44,381 nucleotides of DNA from Bacteroidota bacterium (GTDB lineage Bacteria; Bacteroidota; Bacteroidia; B-17B0; Aurantibacillaceae). The number at the start of each line of letters is the position of its first letter. Within the stretch, counting starts at the first letter, position 1. The stretch spans positions 1 through 44,381 of the forward strand of contig JAFDYB010000085.1 of the NCBI GenBank assembly GCA_018267655.1, read 5' to 3'. Under the pieces are notes generated by a model. The model did not search any database. It saw only the letters and a program-made list of their open reading frames with translations, and was not told the DNA's origin. This document shows positions 23,195 to 32,531 of the stretch, one piece after another. A program made the position numbers and the translations under genes.

Positions 23195-24883
23195 ATGAAT
23201 ACAGAAATATTAGGTATTATAGCCATGTTCACCATAACACTGCTGTTGGCAATTCCGCTGGGCAAGTATATGGCTAAAGTATATGCAGGGGAACGAACCT
23301 TGCTCGACCCGGTTTTTAATCCCTTGGAGAAATTGTTCTTCAAAGTATCAGGTATCAATTCAAAAAATGAAATGACCTGGAAGCAGCATTTAGTAGCCTT
23401 ACTCACCATAAACTTATTGTGGTTTTTGATGAGCATGTTTGTTTTAATGAACATGAGTTGGTTGCCATTAAACCCTGACGGAAACCCAAGTCAATCTGTC
23501 GATTTAGCTTTTAACACTACCATTTCATTTTTGGTAAATTGTAATTTACAACATTATTCTGGCGAAACAGGAATAAGTTACTTAGGACAATTATGGCTGA
23601 TGTTTTTACAGTTTGTAACTGCTGGTGTGGGAATGGCGGCAGCAGTTGTTATATTCAAAGCATTTAAAGAAAAATCGACAACACAATTAGGCAATTTCTA
23701 CGATTTTTTTGTAAAATCTTGTACTAGAATATTACTTCCTCTTTCATTGATTGTAGCCTTGGTTTTAGTTTTCGAGGGTACACCCATGACTTTTGAAGGA
23801 AAAGACACCATTACCAATTTACAAGGCGATACGGTTCAAGTTTCTACAGGGCCTGTTGCAGCTTTTGTTCCAATTAAACACGTTGGAACAAACGGTGGTG
23901 GTTTTTTTGGAGTAAATGGCGCACATCCTTTAGAAAATCCAAGTTTCTTGACTAATATGACAGAGATGGTGGCACAGTTTATCATTCCTATGGCTATGAT
24001 TTTTGCTTTCGGATTTTTTATCCGAAGACGAAGATTTGCTTGGATGGTTTTTGGTGTGATGACTGTTGGATTTTTACTGCTCGCTATTCCAAATATTATC
24101 ATGGAAATGAATGGCAACCCTGAAATTGCAAAAATGGGAATTGACAATTCTTTGGGTGCCATGGAGGGAAAAGAAGTAAGAATTGGTGCGGCAGCTTCAG
24201 GGTTTTGGAGTATTGTAACCACCGTAATTTCTACAGGTTCAATCAATTCTATGCACGATAGTTCTATGCCTTTATCTGGTATGAATGAGTTGTTAGCTAT
24301 GATGATTAATGCTTACTATGGAGGAGTTGGTGCAGGAATTTTAAACTTCTTCATCTTCATCATTTTGGCAGTATTTATTAGTGGATTGATGGTGGGTAGA
24401 ACGCCCGAATTTATGGGTAAAAAAATTGAAGCCCGTGAAATGAAAATAGCGATGATTATTGCTCTGTTTCATCCTTTTTTAATTCTAGTAGGAACAGCGT
24501 TAGCAGCTGCATTTCCAACTGTAGGTTCAGCAGCTATAAGTAACCCTGGATTTCACGGATTTAGTCAAATGTTGTATGAATATACTTCATCTGCAGCCAA
24601 CAATGGTAGTGGTTTTGAAGGCTTAGGAGACAACACACCATTTTGGAACATCTCAACAGGAATTGTATTACTTCTTGGTCGTTTCTTGCCAATTATCGGA
24701 CCTGTTGCTATTGCTGGATTGTTGGCTGAAAAGAAATTTATCCCTGAAAGTTCAGGTACTTTAAAGACAGACACTTCAACCTTTGGTTTGGTCATTTTTG
24801 TTGTTATCGCTATCGTAGCTGCTTTGTCTTTCTTTCCTGCTTTAGCCTTAGGTCCCATTGCAGAATATTTCTCATTAAAATAA
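23195..24883 (+). CDS. kdpA: KdpA, K+-binding subunit of the Kdp ATPase
   Basis: A 562-residue potassium channel-like subunit, the usual family length. Selectivity-filter type segments of the four repeats are visible, for example NTTISFLVNCNLQHYSGE and HVGTNGGGFFGVNGAHPLENP, along with about ten hydrophobic segments. KdpA binds and conducts K+ in the KdpFABC complex, which is used at very low external potassium. A repeat-rich 84-bp gap separates it from kdpB. Confidence 0.95.
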   Translation: MNTEILGIIAMFTITLLLAIPLGKYMAKVYAGERTLLDPVFNPLEKLFFKVSGINSKNEMTWKQHLVALLTINLLWFLMSMFVLMNMSWLPLNPDGNPSQSVDLAFNTTISFLVNCNLQHYSGETGISYLGQLWLMFLQFVTAGVGMAAAVVIFKAFKEKSTTQLGNFYDFFVKSCTRILLPLSLIVALVLVFEGTPMTFEGKDTITNLQGDTVQVSTGPVAAFVPIKHVGTNGGGFFGVNGAHPLENPSFLTNMTEMVAQFIIPMAMIFAFGFFIRRRRFAWMVFGVMTVGFLLLAIPNIIMEMNGNPEIAKMGIDNSLGAMEGKEVRIGAAASGFWSIVTTVISTGSINSMHDSSMPLSGMNELLAMMINAYYGGVGAGILNFFIFIILAVFISGLMVGRTPEFMGKKIEAREMKIAMIIALFHPFLILVGTALAAAFPTVGSAAISNPGFHGFSQMLYEYTSSAANNGSGFEGLGDNTPFWNISTGIVLLLGRFLPIIGPVAIAGLLAEKKFIPESSGTLKTDTSTFGLVIFVVIAIVAALSFFPALALGPIAEYFSLK

Positions 24884-24892
24884 AAAAATATA

Positions 24893-24950
24893 CCATTAAG
24901 AAGTTAAGTGGCATTAAGGACTTACTTAACTATCCTTAATTCCTTAATGG
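24893..24950 (+). repeat. Nested inverted repeats in the kdpA-kdpB gap
   Basis: CCATTAAG (24893-24900) pairs with CTTAATGG (24943-24950). Inside it, AGTTAAGT (24902-24909) can pair with ACTTAACT (24924-24931), or ATTAAGGA (24913-24920) with TCCTTAAT (24933-24940). The two inner pairings exclude each other. It may be an mRNA processing or translation-balancing structure between the two subunits, or a small repeat insertion. Confidence 0.5.
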
Positions 24951-24967
24951 TTCAAAAAATAAATATC

Positions 24968-26983
24968 ATGTCAAAATCAAAAAATACATCGCTATTTCAA
25001 CCGGAGTTAATGAACGAAGCATTCAAACAATCTTTCGTAAAACTCAATCCAAAAATCATGTTTCACAACCCTGTCATGTTTACCGTATGGGTTGGAACTT
25101 TGGTGATGCTTTTCGTTTCTTTTTCCACTTTGTTTGGAGTAGAAGGACAAGGATCATTCGTTTATAACTTTACAGTATTCATTATTTTATTTCTCACTTT
25201 GTTGTTTGCCAACTTTGCTGAAGCCATTGCCGAAGCAAGAGGAAAAGCACAAGCAGATAGTTTGCGTAAAACGAGAGAAGAAACACCTGCTAAATTAGAA
25301 AATGGGAAAACTATTTCTTCTTCACAACTAAAAAAAGGAGATGTTTTTTTATGCGAAGCAGGAGATACTATCCCAACCGATGGAGAAATTATTGAAGGTC
25401 TTGCTACTATTGACGAAAGTGCAATCACAGGCGAAAGTGCTCCTGTTATTCGTGAAGCAGGTGGCGATAAATCTTCAGTTACAGGTGGAACAAAAGTATT
25501 GTCGGATAAAATAAAAGTGGTGGTAACTACGCAACCGGGAGAAAGTTTCTTGGATAAAATGATTGCATTAGTAGAAGGTGCTTCAAGACAAAAAACACCT
25601 AATGAAATTGCATTAACTATTTTGTTGGCTGGCTTTACTTTGGTATTTATCATCGTGTGCATTACACTAAAACCATTTGCCGATTATGCCAATGCACCCA
25701 TTACTATTGCCGCATTTATTTCGCTTTTTGTTTGCCTCATTCCAACCACTATTGGTGGATTGCTTTCAGCAATAGGTATTGCAGGAATGGACAGAGCTTT
25801 GCGTGCGAATGTGATTACTAAAAGCGGTAAAGCTGTTGAAACGGCAGGCGATATAGATGTTTTGTTATTGGATAAAACAGGAACAATTACCATTGGAAAT
25901 AGAAAGGCAACTAAATTTTACCCTACAACTGGCGTAGATGAAAAGCATTTCCTAAAAGCAGTGGTGTTAAGTTCAATGGCTGATGAAACTCCCGAAGGAA
26001 AATCCATAATTGAATTGGCAGGAGTAAATCCTTTGAATTATAAATTAGAAAATCCTCGTTACATAAAATTTACAGCAGAAACACGCAGTTCAGGAATTGA
26101 TTTTGAGAATATTCGTATTCGTAAAGGTGCTTCTGATGCCATCAAAAATTTAGTAGAGAAAGCAGGAAATCATTTTCCAAAAGAAGTTGCCGACTGGGTT
26201 ACACAAATTTCTAGCAATGGAGGAACCCCACTTGTAGTTTCCGAAAATGAAAATGTTTTGGGGGTTGTGGAATTGCAAGACATCATAAAACCCGGTATTC
26301 AAGAACGATTTGAACGATTACGGAAAATGGGCATCAAAACCGTAATGGTAACTGGTGATAACCCAATGACAGCCAAATATATTGCCGAAAAAGCAGGGGT
26401 TGATGATTTTATTGCAGAAGCAAGACCGGAAGATAAAATGGAATACATCAAAAAAGAGCAAGCTGACGGACGACTAGTTGCCATGATGGGTGATGGAACG
26501 AATGACGCACCTGCTTTAGCACAAGCCAATGTTGGTGTAGCCATGAACAGCGGAACGCAAGCAGCAAAAGAAGCAGGCAACATGGTAGATTTGGATAATG
26601 ACCCAACCAAACTGATTGAAATTGTGGAAATTGGAAAGCAACTTTTAATGACCAGAGGAACGCTTACTACATTTAGTATTGCGAATGATGTAGCTAAATA
26701 TTTCGCCATCATTCCGGCATTATTTATCGCAGCTATTCCGGCACTGAATGAGTTAAACATTATGAATTTACACAGTCCTGAAAGTGCAATTTTATCAGCT
26801 GTAATTTTCAATGCTATTATTATTCCGCTCTTAATTCCATTGGCATTAAAAGGCGTTGCTTACAAACCGATTGGTGCAAGTGCATTGCTTCGTAGAAACT
26901 TATTTATCTATGGATTGGGTGGCATCATCGTTCCATTTATTGGAATAAAATTAATTGATATTGTTGTTTCAATATTCATCTAA
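24968..26983 (+). CDS. kdpB: KdpB, P-type ATPase subunit
   Basis: A 671-residue catalytic subunit. I use the ATG at 24968, since the upstream in-frame extension from 24908 encodes repeat sequence. The P-type signature [13 protein letters not shown] has the phosphorylated Asp302 (Asp307 in E. coli). TGES in the actuator domain ([11 protein letters not shown]), [10 protein letters not shown] and [15 protein letters not shown] are all intact. It drives K+ uptake through KdpA. kdpC follows 13 bp downstream. Confidence 0.96.
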   Translation: MSKSKNTSLFQPELMNEAFKQSFVKLNPKIMFHNPVMFTVWVGTLVMLFVSFSTLFGVEGQGSFVYNFTVFIILFLTLLFANFAEAIAEARGKAQADSLRKTREETPAKLENGKTISSSQLKKGDVFLCEAGDTIPTDGEIIEGLATIDESAITGESAPVIREAGGDKSSVTGGTKVLSDKIKVVVTTQPGESFLDKMIALVEGASRQKTPNEIALTILLAGFTLVFIIVCITLKPFADYANAPITIAAFISLFVCLIPTTIGGLLSAIGIAGMDRALRANVITKSGKAVETAGDIDVLLLDKTGTITIGNRKATKFYPTTGVDEKHFLKAVVLSSMADETPEGKSIIELAGVNPLNYKLENPRYIKFTAETRSSGIDFENIRIRKGASDAIKNLVEKAGNHFPKEVADWVTQISSNGGTPLVVSENENVLGVVELQDIIKPGIQERFERLRKMGIKTVMVTGDNPMTAKYIAEKAGVDDFIAEARPEDKMEYIKKEQADGRLVAMMGDGTNDAPALAQANVGVAMNSGTQAAKEAGNMVDLDNDPTKLIEIVEIGKQLLMTRGTLTTFSIANDVAKYFAIIPALFIAAIPALNELNIMNLHSPESAILSAVIFNAIIIPLLIPLALKGVAYKPIGASALLRRNLFIYGLGGIIVPFIGIKLIDIVVSIFI

Positions 26984-26996
26984 AAAACAATTAAAA

Positions 26997-27557
26997 ATGA
27001 AAAATCACATATTACCGGCTATCAAGCTAACAGCAGTACTCATCGTACTATTAGTTGTCGTTTATCCACTTATGGTGTGGGGAATGGCACAATTTTCAAC
27101 TAACAATGGAAAAGGAGAAATCCTAACTCACAACGGAAAAACGTATTATTTCAATATCGGACAAACCTTCAATGATGACAAATATTTTTGGTCTCGTCCA
27201 TCGGCTGTTGATTACAATGCAGCAGGTTCTGGCGGAAGCAATAAAGCTCCGAGCAATGTAGAGCATTTACAATTAGTTCAGGCACGAATTGATACTTTTT
27301 TAGTTCACAACCCAGAAGTGAAAAAATCCGAAATCCCTGTTGATTTGGTTACTGCAAGTGGAAGCGGTTTAGACCCTCACATTTCTGTGCAAGCCGCCAA
27401 GGTGCAAGTAAAACGCATCGCAAAAATCAGAGGTATTGCAGAAGGGAATTTGCAACAGCTCATTGTTTCCAATACCGAAAAACCATACATGGGTTTATTC
27501 GGTCCCGAAAGAATTAATGTGCTTAAACTCAACATTGCATTAGATAATCTTAAATAA
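26997..27557 (+). CDS. kdpC: KdpC subunit of the Kdp ATPase
   Basis: A 186-residue protein with an N-terminal membrane helix (LTAVLIVLLVVVYPLMVWG) and a periplasmic domain. Typical KdpC segments are seen: FWSRPSAVDYNAAGSGGSN, ASGSGLDPHIS and LFGPERINVLKLNIALD. The ATG at 26997 is preferred to one at 26955 inside kdpB because it starts just before the membrane helix. It completes a functional kdpFABC set. Confidence 0.95.
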   Translation: MKNHILPAIKLTAVLIVLLVVVYPLMVWGMAQFSTNNGKGEILTHNGKTYYFNIGQTFNDDKYFWSRPSAVDYNAAGSGGSNKAPSNVEHLQLVQARIDTFLVHNPEVKKSEIPVDLVTASGSGLDPHISVQAAKVQVKRIAKIRGIAEGNLQQLIVSNTEKPYMGLFGPERINVLKLNIALDNLK

Positions 27558-27565
27558 AAACTAAA

Positions 27566-28756
27566 ATGAAATTCACATATAATTCTTTGATAGTACTTTC
27601 AATTTTTGGATTGCTATCTGCAAAGAGTAATTCACTAAATGCTCAAAACTCCTTATCTGAAGCAGAAAAGCGAAGCATCATTCAGCAGATAAAAAAGGAA
27701 GTATTGGACAGTTTGAAAGAAAAACCCAAAAAACCATTCGGACAAATCTCTGATGCGTTTTCAATTTCAGGATACTTAGAAACCTATTATACCTATGATT
27801 TTGGAAACCCAAGCAACCATACACGTCCTTCGTTTACTTATTCTCACAACAGGCACAACGAAATAAACCTGAACCTCGGTTATATCAAAGCTGCGTTTAA
27901 TACCGATAAAGTAAGAGCCAATCTTGCTTTAGCTGCGGGAACGTATATGAATGCTAATTATGCTTCTGAACCTAATGTGTTGAAAAACATTTACGAAGCA
28001 AATGGCGGTTTCAAAATCTCTAAGAAACATGACCTGTGGATTGATGCCGGAATATTTTCATCGCACATTGGTTTTGAAAGTGCTGTTGGTAAAGATAATT
28101 GGACGCTCACCCGAAGTTTGTTTGCCGATAACTCACCCTACTTTGAAACGGGAGCAAAAATATCTTACACAACACCTAATGGAAAATGGTTTTTGAGTGG
28201 CTTGGTTTTAAACGGTTGGCAACGCATACAACGAGTTGATGGAAATAATTTACCTGCTTTTGGGCATCAAATTACTTACAAGCCAAATTCTAAAATTACT
28301 TTGAACAGCAGTTCATTTGTAGGAAGTGATAAACCTGACAGCACAAGACAGATGCGATATTTCCATAATCTGTATGGTATTTTTCAGGTGCATGAAAAAT
28401 TTGGTGTAACGGTTGGATTTGACATTGGTGCAGAACAGAAAAGCAAAGGAAGCAGCGCATACAATACTTGGTTTACACCTGTGTTATTACTAAAAGTAAA
28501 TGCAACTGAAAAATTAAGTATAACTGCCCGTGGCGAATATTTCAGCGATGCAAACGGAGTAATTATTGCCACCGGAACACCGAATAATTTTCAGGCATTT
28601 GGCTATTCACTGAACCTCGATTACCAAATTCACAATAATGTATTGTGGCGTATAGAAGGGCGTGGGTTTACAAGCAAAGACAAAGTTTTTATGATGAATG
28701 AAAAAGCTAATAACAATAATGTTTTTATTACAACAGCAATAGCGATTTCGTTTTAG
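27566..28756 (+). CDS. Outer-membrane beta-barrel porin (OmpL-like, bbp2 type) of the kdp locus
   Basis: A 396-residue exported protein: signal peptide (to about NSLNAQ), a short coiled-coil-like segment (AEKRSIIQQIKKEVLDSL), then a barrel with alternating aromatic strands beginning ISGYLETYYTYDFGNPSNHTRP and ending in FITTAIAISF with the usual terminal Phe. This fits the putative beta-barrel porin-2 family. It starts 9 bp after kdpC, so it is probably co-expressed to let K+ cross the outer membrane; that role is inferred from position. Confidence 0.8.
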   Translation: MKFTYNSLIVLSIFGLLSAKSNSLNAQNSLSEAEKRSIIQQIKKEVLDSLKEKPKKPFGQISDAFSISGYLETYYTYDFGNPSNHTRPSFTYSHNRHNEINLNLGYIKAAFNTDKVRANLALAAGTYMNANYASEPNVLKNIYEANGGFKISKKHDLWIDAGIFSSHIGFESAVGKDNWTLTRSLFADNSPYFETGAKISYTTPNGKWFLSGLVLNGWQRIQRVDGNNLPAFGHQITYKPNSKITLNSSSFVGSDKPDSTRQMRYFHNLYGIFQVHEKFGVTVGFDIGAEQKSKGSSAYNTWFTPVLLLKVNATEKLSITARGEYFSDANGVIIATGTPNNFQAFGYSLNLDYQIHNNVLWRIEGRGFTSKDKVFMMNEKANNNNVFITTAIAISF

Positions 28757-28763
28757 TAATTGG

Positions 28764-28771
28764 TAAATTTG
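28764..28771 (+). promoter_or_regulatory. Possible internal promoter for the sensor genes
   Basis: TAAATTTG matches TAnnTTTG, 15 bp before the kdpD-like gene. The -33 region has only TTTC, so it is a weak call. It could allow basal expression of the sensors apart from the pump. Confidence 0.4.
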
Positions 28772-28785
28772 TAGTTGGCTTTTTT

Positions 28786-29913
28786 ATGGAAGATAACAAA
28801 GAAAATACGGTAAAACACTTTCTTGATTTAATCAAAAAATCAAGACGAGGAAAGTTTAAAATCTACATCGGAATGAGTGCCGGTGTGGGAAAGACTTACC
28901 GTATGTTGCAGGAAGCACATTCCTTGCTTCGCAATGGTATTGATGTGAAAATTGGATTTATAGAAACACACAACCGACCAGAAACACACGCATTACTTGA
29001 TGGTCTGCCAATTATACCTCGGAGAACACTTTTTTATAAAGGCAAAGAATTGGAGGAGTTAGATGTACAAGCCGTAATTTCTCTGCGTCCGGAAGTGGTG
29101 ATTGTTGATGAATTGGCACATACCAATATTGAAGGAAGTGAAAACGAAAAGCGTTGGCAAGATGTAATGCAGATTTTAGATGCAGGTATCAATGTAATTA
29201 GTGCGGTTAATATTCAACATATTGAGAGTTTGAATGAAGAAGTTAAAGAAATTACAGGAGTCGAAGTAAAAGAAAGAGTTCCAGACAGTGTGCTGGCTCA
29301 AGCAGATGAAGTTGTAAATATTGACTTAACTGCTGATGAATTAATTACCAGATTAAAGGAAGGTAAAATATACCAAGCCGAAAAAATTGAAACGGCACTT
29401 CAAAACTTCTTTAAAAGCGACCATATTCTACAACTAAGAGAACTTGCATTAAAAGAAGTGGCTTCGCAGGTTGAAAGAAAGGTGGAAACTGAAGTAACCA
29501 AACCAAACACGCTAAAACATGAACGTTTTTTAGCTTGCATAAGTAGTAATGAAAAAACGGCAAAAACAGTAATTCGTAAAACTGCACGATTGGCTAATTA
29601 CTATCATAGCAAATGGTATGTTTTATACGTCCAAACTCCCAACGAAAGTCCCGACAAGATTCCACTAGACAAACAACGGCACTTAATCAACAACTTTAAA
29701 CTGGCAACTGAATTGGGGGCAGAAATTATCAAAGTAGAAAGTAGCACAGTTTCAAAAGCAATTATTGAACAAGCAACTGAACGGAAAATAACCACAATAT
29801 GCGTTGGTAAGCCACACTTAAATTTGTTGAAAATTATTTTGGCAACTAATGTATTTAATGAGCTGCTAAAAAAACTATCTTCAAACGATATTGACCTTGT
29901 AATTCTTTCATAA
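28786..29913 (+). CDS. kdpD: KdpD sensor domain plus USP domain, without kinase (split KdpD)
   Basis: A 375-residue cytosolic protein equal to the N-terminal half of E. coli KdpD. The KdpD domain (about 20-230) has Walker A IGMSAGVGKTYRM and the Walker B-like VVIVDELAHTN (Asp108-Glu109), then SAVNIQHIESLNEEV. It is followed by a universal-stress-like domain (about 245-375) ending in DIDLVILS. The membrane and kinase parts of classical KdpD are missing and are replaced by the next gene, which starts at the base after this stop. It probably senses ATP, ionic or c-di-AMP state and signals to that kinase. Confidence 0.9.
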   Translation: MEDNKENTVKHFLDLIKKSRRGKFKIYIGMSAGVGKTYRMLQEAHSLLRNGIDVKIGFIETHNRPETHALLDGLPIIPRRTLFYKGKELEELDVQAVISLRPEVVIVDELAHTNIEGSENEKRWQDVMQILDAGINVISAVNIQHIESLNEEVKEITGVEVKERVPDSVLAQADEVVNIDLTADELITRLKEGKIYQAEKIETALQNFFKSDHILQLRELALKEVASQVERKVETEVTKPNTLKHERFLACISSNEKTAKTVIRKTARLANYYHSKWYVLYVQTPNESPDKIPLDKQRHLINNFKLATELGAEIIKVESSTVSKAIIEQATERKITTICVGKPHLNLLKIILATNVFNELLKKLSSNDIDLVILS

Positions 29914-31641
29914 ATGAAAATCAAAACAAAACTGACTTTAGGAGTAGGTCTTTTGTTCCTGCTAATAATTCTGTTAAGTATCGTTGGTGCTAAATATATC
30001 AATGAATTGAAAGCCGATTCCGAAAATATTTTAGTGGCAAATTACAACTCCTTAGATTATAGCCGAAATATGCTCGTTGCTTTAGATGACGGCTCGGAAA
30101 AAGCGTTGCAGAAATTTGATGTTAACATCCAAAACCAGGAGAAGAACATCACGGAAATTGGAGAAAAAGAAACTACATCTGATATCAGAAACAATTTTGA
30201 ACAATACAAATCCAACAAATTTGACAGCTCATTTCAAGCCAGCATTAGGAAAGATATTTTTCGTCTCATGGATATGAATATGCAGGCTATACAGCGAAAA
30301 AGTGAAGTTGCTAAAGCAACTGCGGATAAGGCAGTATTTTGGATAGCAATTACAGGAACTATGTGCTTTTTAATAGCTTTTGTTTTGTTGGTTAATCTGC
30401 CTTCAAACATTGCCAATCCAATAAAAGAACTTACTCAAAGCATAAAGCAAATTGCAGCAAAAAATTATTCAGAAAGGGTACATTTTGAGAGCCACAGCGA
30501 GTTTGGACAATTGGCAAAGTCTTTCAATACTATGGCTGAGAAATTAGAAGAATACAACAACAGCAACTTGGCAAAATTGATGATGGAAAAGCGAAGAATT
30601 GAAGCCCTCATCAACAATATGCATGATCCAGTAATTGGTTTAGATGAAAACTTAAAAGTCATTTTTGCAAATGAAGAAGCCATAAAAATATCGGGCTTAA
30701 CGCACACTGAATTGATTGGCAAATTGGCTCAAGAATTAGCTATCAAAAACGACTTAATTCGTTCTCTTATCCAAGACCTAATGATTGGTGTAACGGACAA
30801 CGGACAGAAACAAGTACCTATCAAAATATTTTCAGAAAATAAAGAAAGCTATTTTGAAAAAGAAACCTTACATATCTCAATTACGCCAACAGGCGAAGCA
30901 AATTCAAAATTAGTAGGTCATGTAATTTTCTTAAGAAATGTAACCACATACAAGGAATTAGATTTTGCCAAGACAAATTTTATTGCAACTGTTTCGCATG
31001 AGTTTAAAACCCCTATTTCATCCATTAAAATGAGTTTACAATTGTTAGAAAACGAACAAATTGGAAAGTTGAACGATCAACAAAAAAATCTTATTGACAG
31101 CATAAAAGATGATGCAAGCCGACTATTGAAAATAACGGGAGAACTGCTAAACATGACACAGGTTGAAAGCGGTAATATCCAACTTTCGATTTTACCATCA
31201 GACGCAAAAGAAATATTATTATATGCCATCAATGCTACAAAAACACAGGCAGACCAAAAACAGATAAATTTTGAGATTAATTGTCCTGACTATATTTCCA
31301 AAATTCAGGCAGACAACGAAAAAACAGCTTGGGTATTGACAAATCTTATTTCCAATGCCATTAGGTATTCGTACGACAACGCAACTATTTATTTGGCAAT
31401 TCAGCAGACATCCAATCAAGTTCAAATATCTGTTAGGGACACCGGACAAGGCATAGCACCACAGTACAAAGACAAAATTTTTGACCGTTACTTTCGAGTG
31501 CCTGGGACAAAAAAAGAAGGCACAGGACTTGGACTAGCCATAAGCAAAGAATTTATAGAAGCACAAGGCGGACGAATTACTGTTGACAGTGAATTTGGAG
31601 CAGGAAGTACGTTTACTTTGACACTTAACAAAGCAACATAA
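29914..31641 (+). CDS. Membrane sensor histidine kinase (HAMP-PAS-HisKA-HATPase) of the kdp locus
   Basis: A 575-residue kinase. TM1 is at about 7-27, then a periplasmic sensor part, TM2 at about 143-165, a HAMP domain (about 165-220), a PAS domain (about 230-340), and HisKA with phospho-acceptor His362 in TVSHEFKTPISSIKMSL. The HATPase boxes are NLISNAIRYS, VRDTGQGIAP and GTGLGLAISKEF. It starts directly after the kdpD-like stop (TAAATG), so the two products are made together. It probably phosphorylates the NtrC-type regulator at 21087-22448. It is the last gene of cassette C7. Confidence 0.9.
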   Translation: MKIKTKLTLGVGLLFLLIILLSIVGAKYINELKADSENILVANYNSLDYSRNMLVALDDGSEKALQKFDVNIQNQEKNITEIGEKETTSDIRNNFEQYKSNKFDSSFQASIRKDIFRLMDMNMQAIQRKSEVAKATADKAVFWIAITGTMCFLIAFVLLVNLPSNIANPIKELTQSIKQIAAKNYSERVHFESHSEFGQLAKSFNTMAEKLEEYNNSNLAKLMMEKRRIEALINNMHDPVIGLDENLKVIFANEEAIKISGLTHTELIGKLAQELAIKNDLIRSLIQDLMIGVTDNGQKQVPIKIFSENKESYFEKETLHISITPTGEANSKLVGHVIFLRNVTTYKELDFAKTNFIATVSHEFKTPISSIKMSLQLLENEQIGKLNDQQKNLIDSIKDDASRLLKITGELLNMTQVESGNIQLSILPSDAKEILLYAINATKTQADQKQINFEINCPDYISKIQADNEKTAWVLTNLISNAIRYSYDNATIYLAIQQTSNQVQISVRDTGQGIAPQYKDKIFDRYFRVPGTKKEGTGLGLAISKEFIEAQGGRITVDSEFGAGSTFTLTLNKAT

Positions 31642-31655
31642 GAGATCAACGCACA

Positions 31656-31724
31656 CTTGCAAGCACATTGCCAAAGCCGCACAAGCCAACGCACAAAACA
31701 AAGCTTTGTCAAAGAGCTTACAAG
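31656..31724 (+). repeat. Hairpin family 2, copy H5
   Basis: Outer stem CTTGCAAGC (31656-31664) with GCTTACAAG (31716-31724), one mismatch. Internal loop ACA against AGA. Inner stem TTGCCAAAGC (31668-31677) with GCTTTGTCAA (31703-31712), one mismatch. The loop contains GCACAAGCCAACGCACAAAA, like the other copies. It lies 155 bp before attC site 7; between 31725 and 31878 I see no gene. Confidence 0.6.
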
Positions 31725-31878
31725 TCGCCAACCGCAGACAAAAAATTAAAAAAAATCCTTCCCCTTCTGAAATAAACAATACCCCAACGCACAAGCTGAC
31801 AGACAAGTTATTAGACATATTTATAGCATACAACAAGTCCATAACACACTGACAAACAAGAGACTGACAAGAACGCCA

Positions 31879-32014
31879 GCACCTAACAGCGGTTTTGCAA
31901 AAGTGGCGGTACATTGCTTCGTAGAACAGTTTTTCGTAAATTTGAAGTCTGTGCTTCGTAGGTAGTTTTGTGGTGAAAATCGCCACCTTCGCAAAGCCGC
32001 CAAACGTTAGGTGC
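31879..32014 (+). repeat. attC-like site 7
   Basis: Opens with GCACCTAAC (31879-31887), partner of the C7 head at 20792-20800, and ends with GTTAGGTGC (32006-32014). Left arm GCGG-T-TTTGC-A-AA-A-GTGGCG; right-arm reverse complement GCGG-C-TTTGC-G-AA-G-GTGGCG. Here the neighbouring cassette C8 has the same tag, so the site is symmetric at its ends. Predicted cut 32006/32007. Confidence 0.83.
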
Positions 32015-32123
32015 AACCCTACGGACGACCGTGCAGACATCAACAGGCTGACAGAAAGACGGACTGACCAAGCCCACCCACCGCCCGACAAGACAACGAT
32101 TTAAAAACTTTTTTGCAGAAACT

Positions 32124-32159
32124 TTTGACTGTTTCAAATCTTTATCGTAATATTGCAAT
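32124..32159 (+). promoter_or_regulatory. Promoter and candidate ArsR operator of the arsenic cassette
   Basis: TTTG at 32124-32127, a 20-bp spacer, then TAATATTG at 32148-32155 (one mismatch to TAnnTTTG). ATCGTAATATTGCAAT (32144-32159) is a pseudo-palindrome, 12 of 16 positions symmetric about AATATT, overlapping the -10 box. That is where an ArsR repressor would bind. The gene starts 22 bp downstream. Confidence 0.6.
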
Positions 32160-32181
32160 CTGAAAATAAAATAAGACGACA

Positions 32182-32514
32182 ATGGGAGCAACTAAAACAG
32201 ACCATTTTACAGACAAGCAAAACGCCATTGCGACACTTGCAAAAGCAATCGGACATCCTGCAAGAGTGGCAATTATTGAGTATTTAATGAAAGTGGACAC
32301 TTGCATTTGTGGCGACATCGTAAACGAATTGCCACTTGCACAGCCGACAGTTTCGCAACATTTGAAAGAACTCAAAAATGCAGGACTGATAAAAGGAAAC
32401 ATTGAAGGCAACGCCATTTGCTACTGCATTGACGAAAAAGCGATTGAAAAACTGCAAAACTATTTCGGTAACATTTCAACCAAACTCACAAATAAAAAAT
32501 CAAACTGTTGTTAA
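32182..32514 (+). CDS. arsR: ArsR-family metalloregulator
   Basis: A 110-residue winged-helix repressor. KAIGHPARVAIIEYLM, then DTCICGDIVNELPLAQPTVS, then QHLKELKNAGLI form the family core. Cys41 and Cys43 in the TCICGD motif match the As(III)-binding cysteines of ArsR proteins, and the C-terminus ends in two more cysteines. It should repress its own operon until arsenite binds. The next gene starts 17 bp downstream. Confidence 0.9.
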   Translation: MGATKTDHFTDKQNAIATLAKAIGHPARVAIIEYLMKVDTCICGDIVNELPLAQPTVSQHLKELKNAGLIKGNIEGNAICYCIDEKAIEKLQNYFGNISTKLTNKKSNCC

Positions 32515-32531
32515 ACTAAAAACGAATAAAA

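Noticed and set aside
25162..26811. Long minus-strand open frames opposite kdpB
   Set aside because: They are antisense to an intact, motif-complete P-type ATPase gene and have no protein features of their own.
31488..32191. Several minus-strand open frames after the kdp kinase
   Set aside because: They cover the kinase end, H5 and attC site 7, with repeat-derived composition and no recognisable domain.
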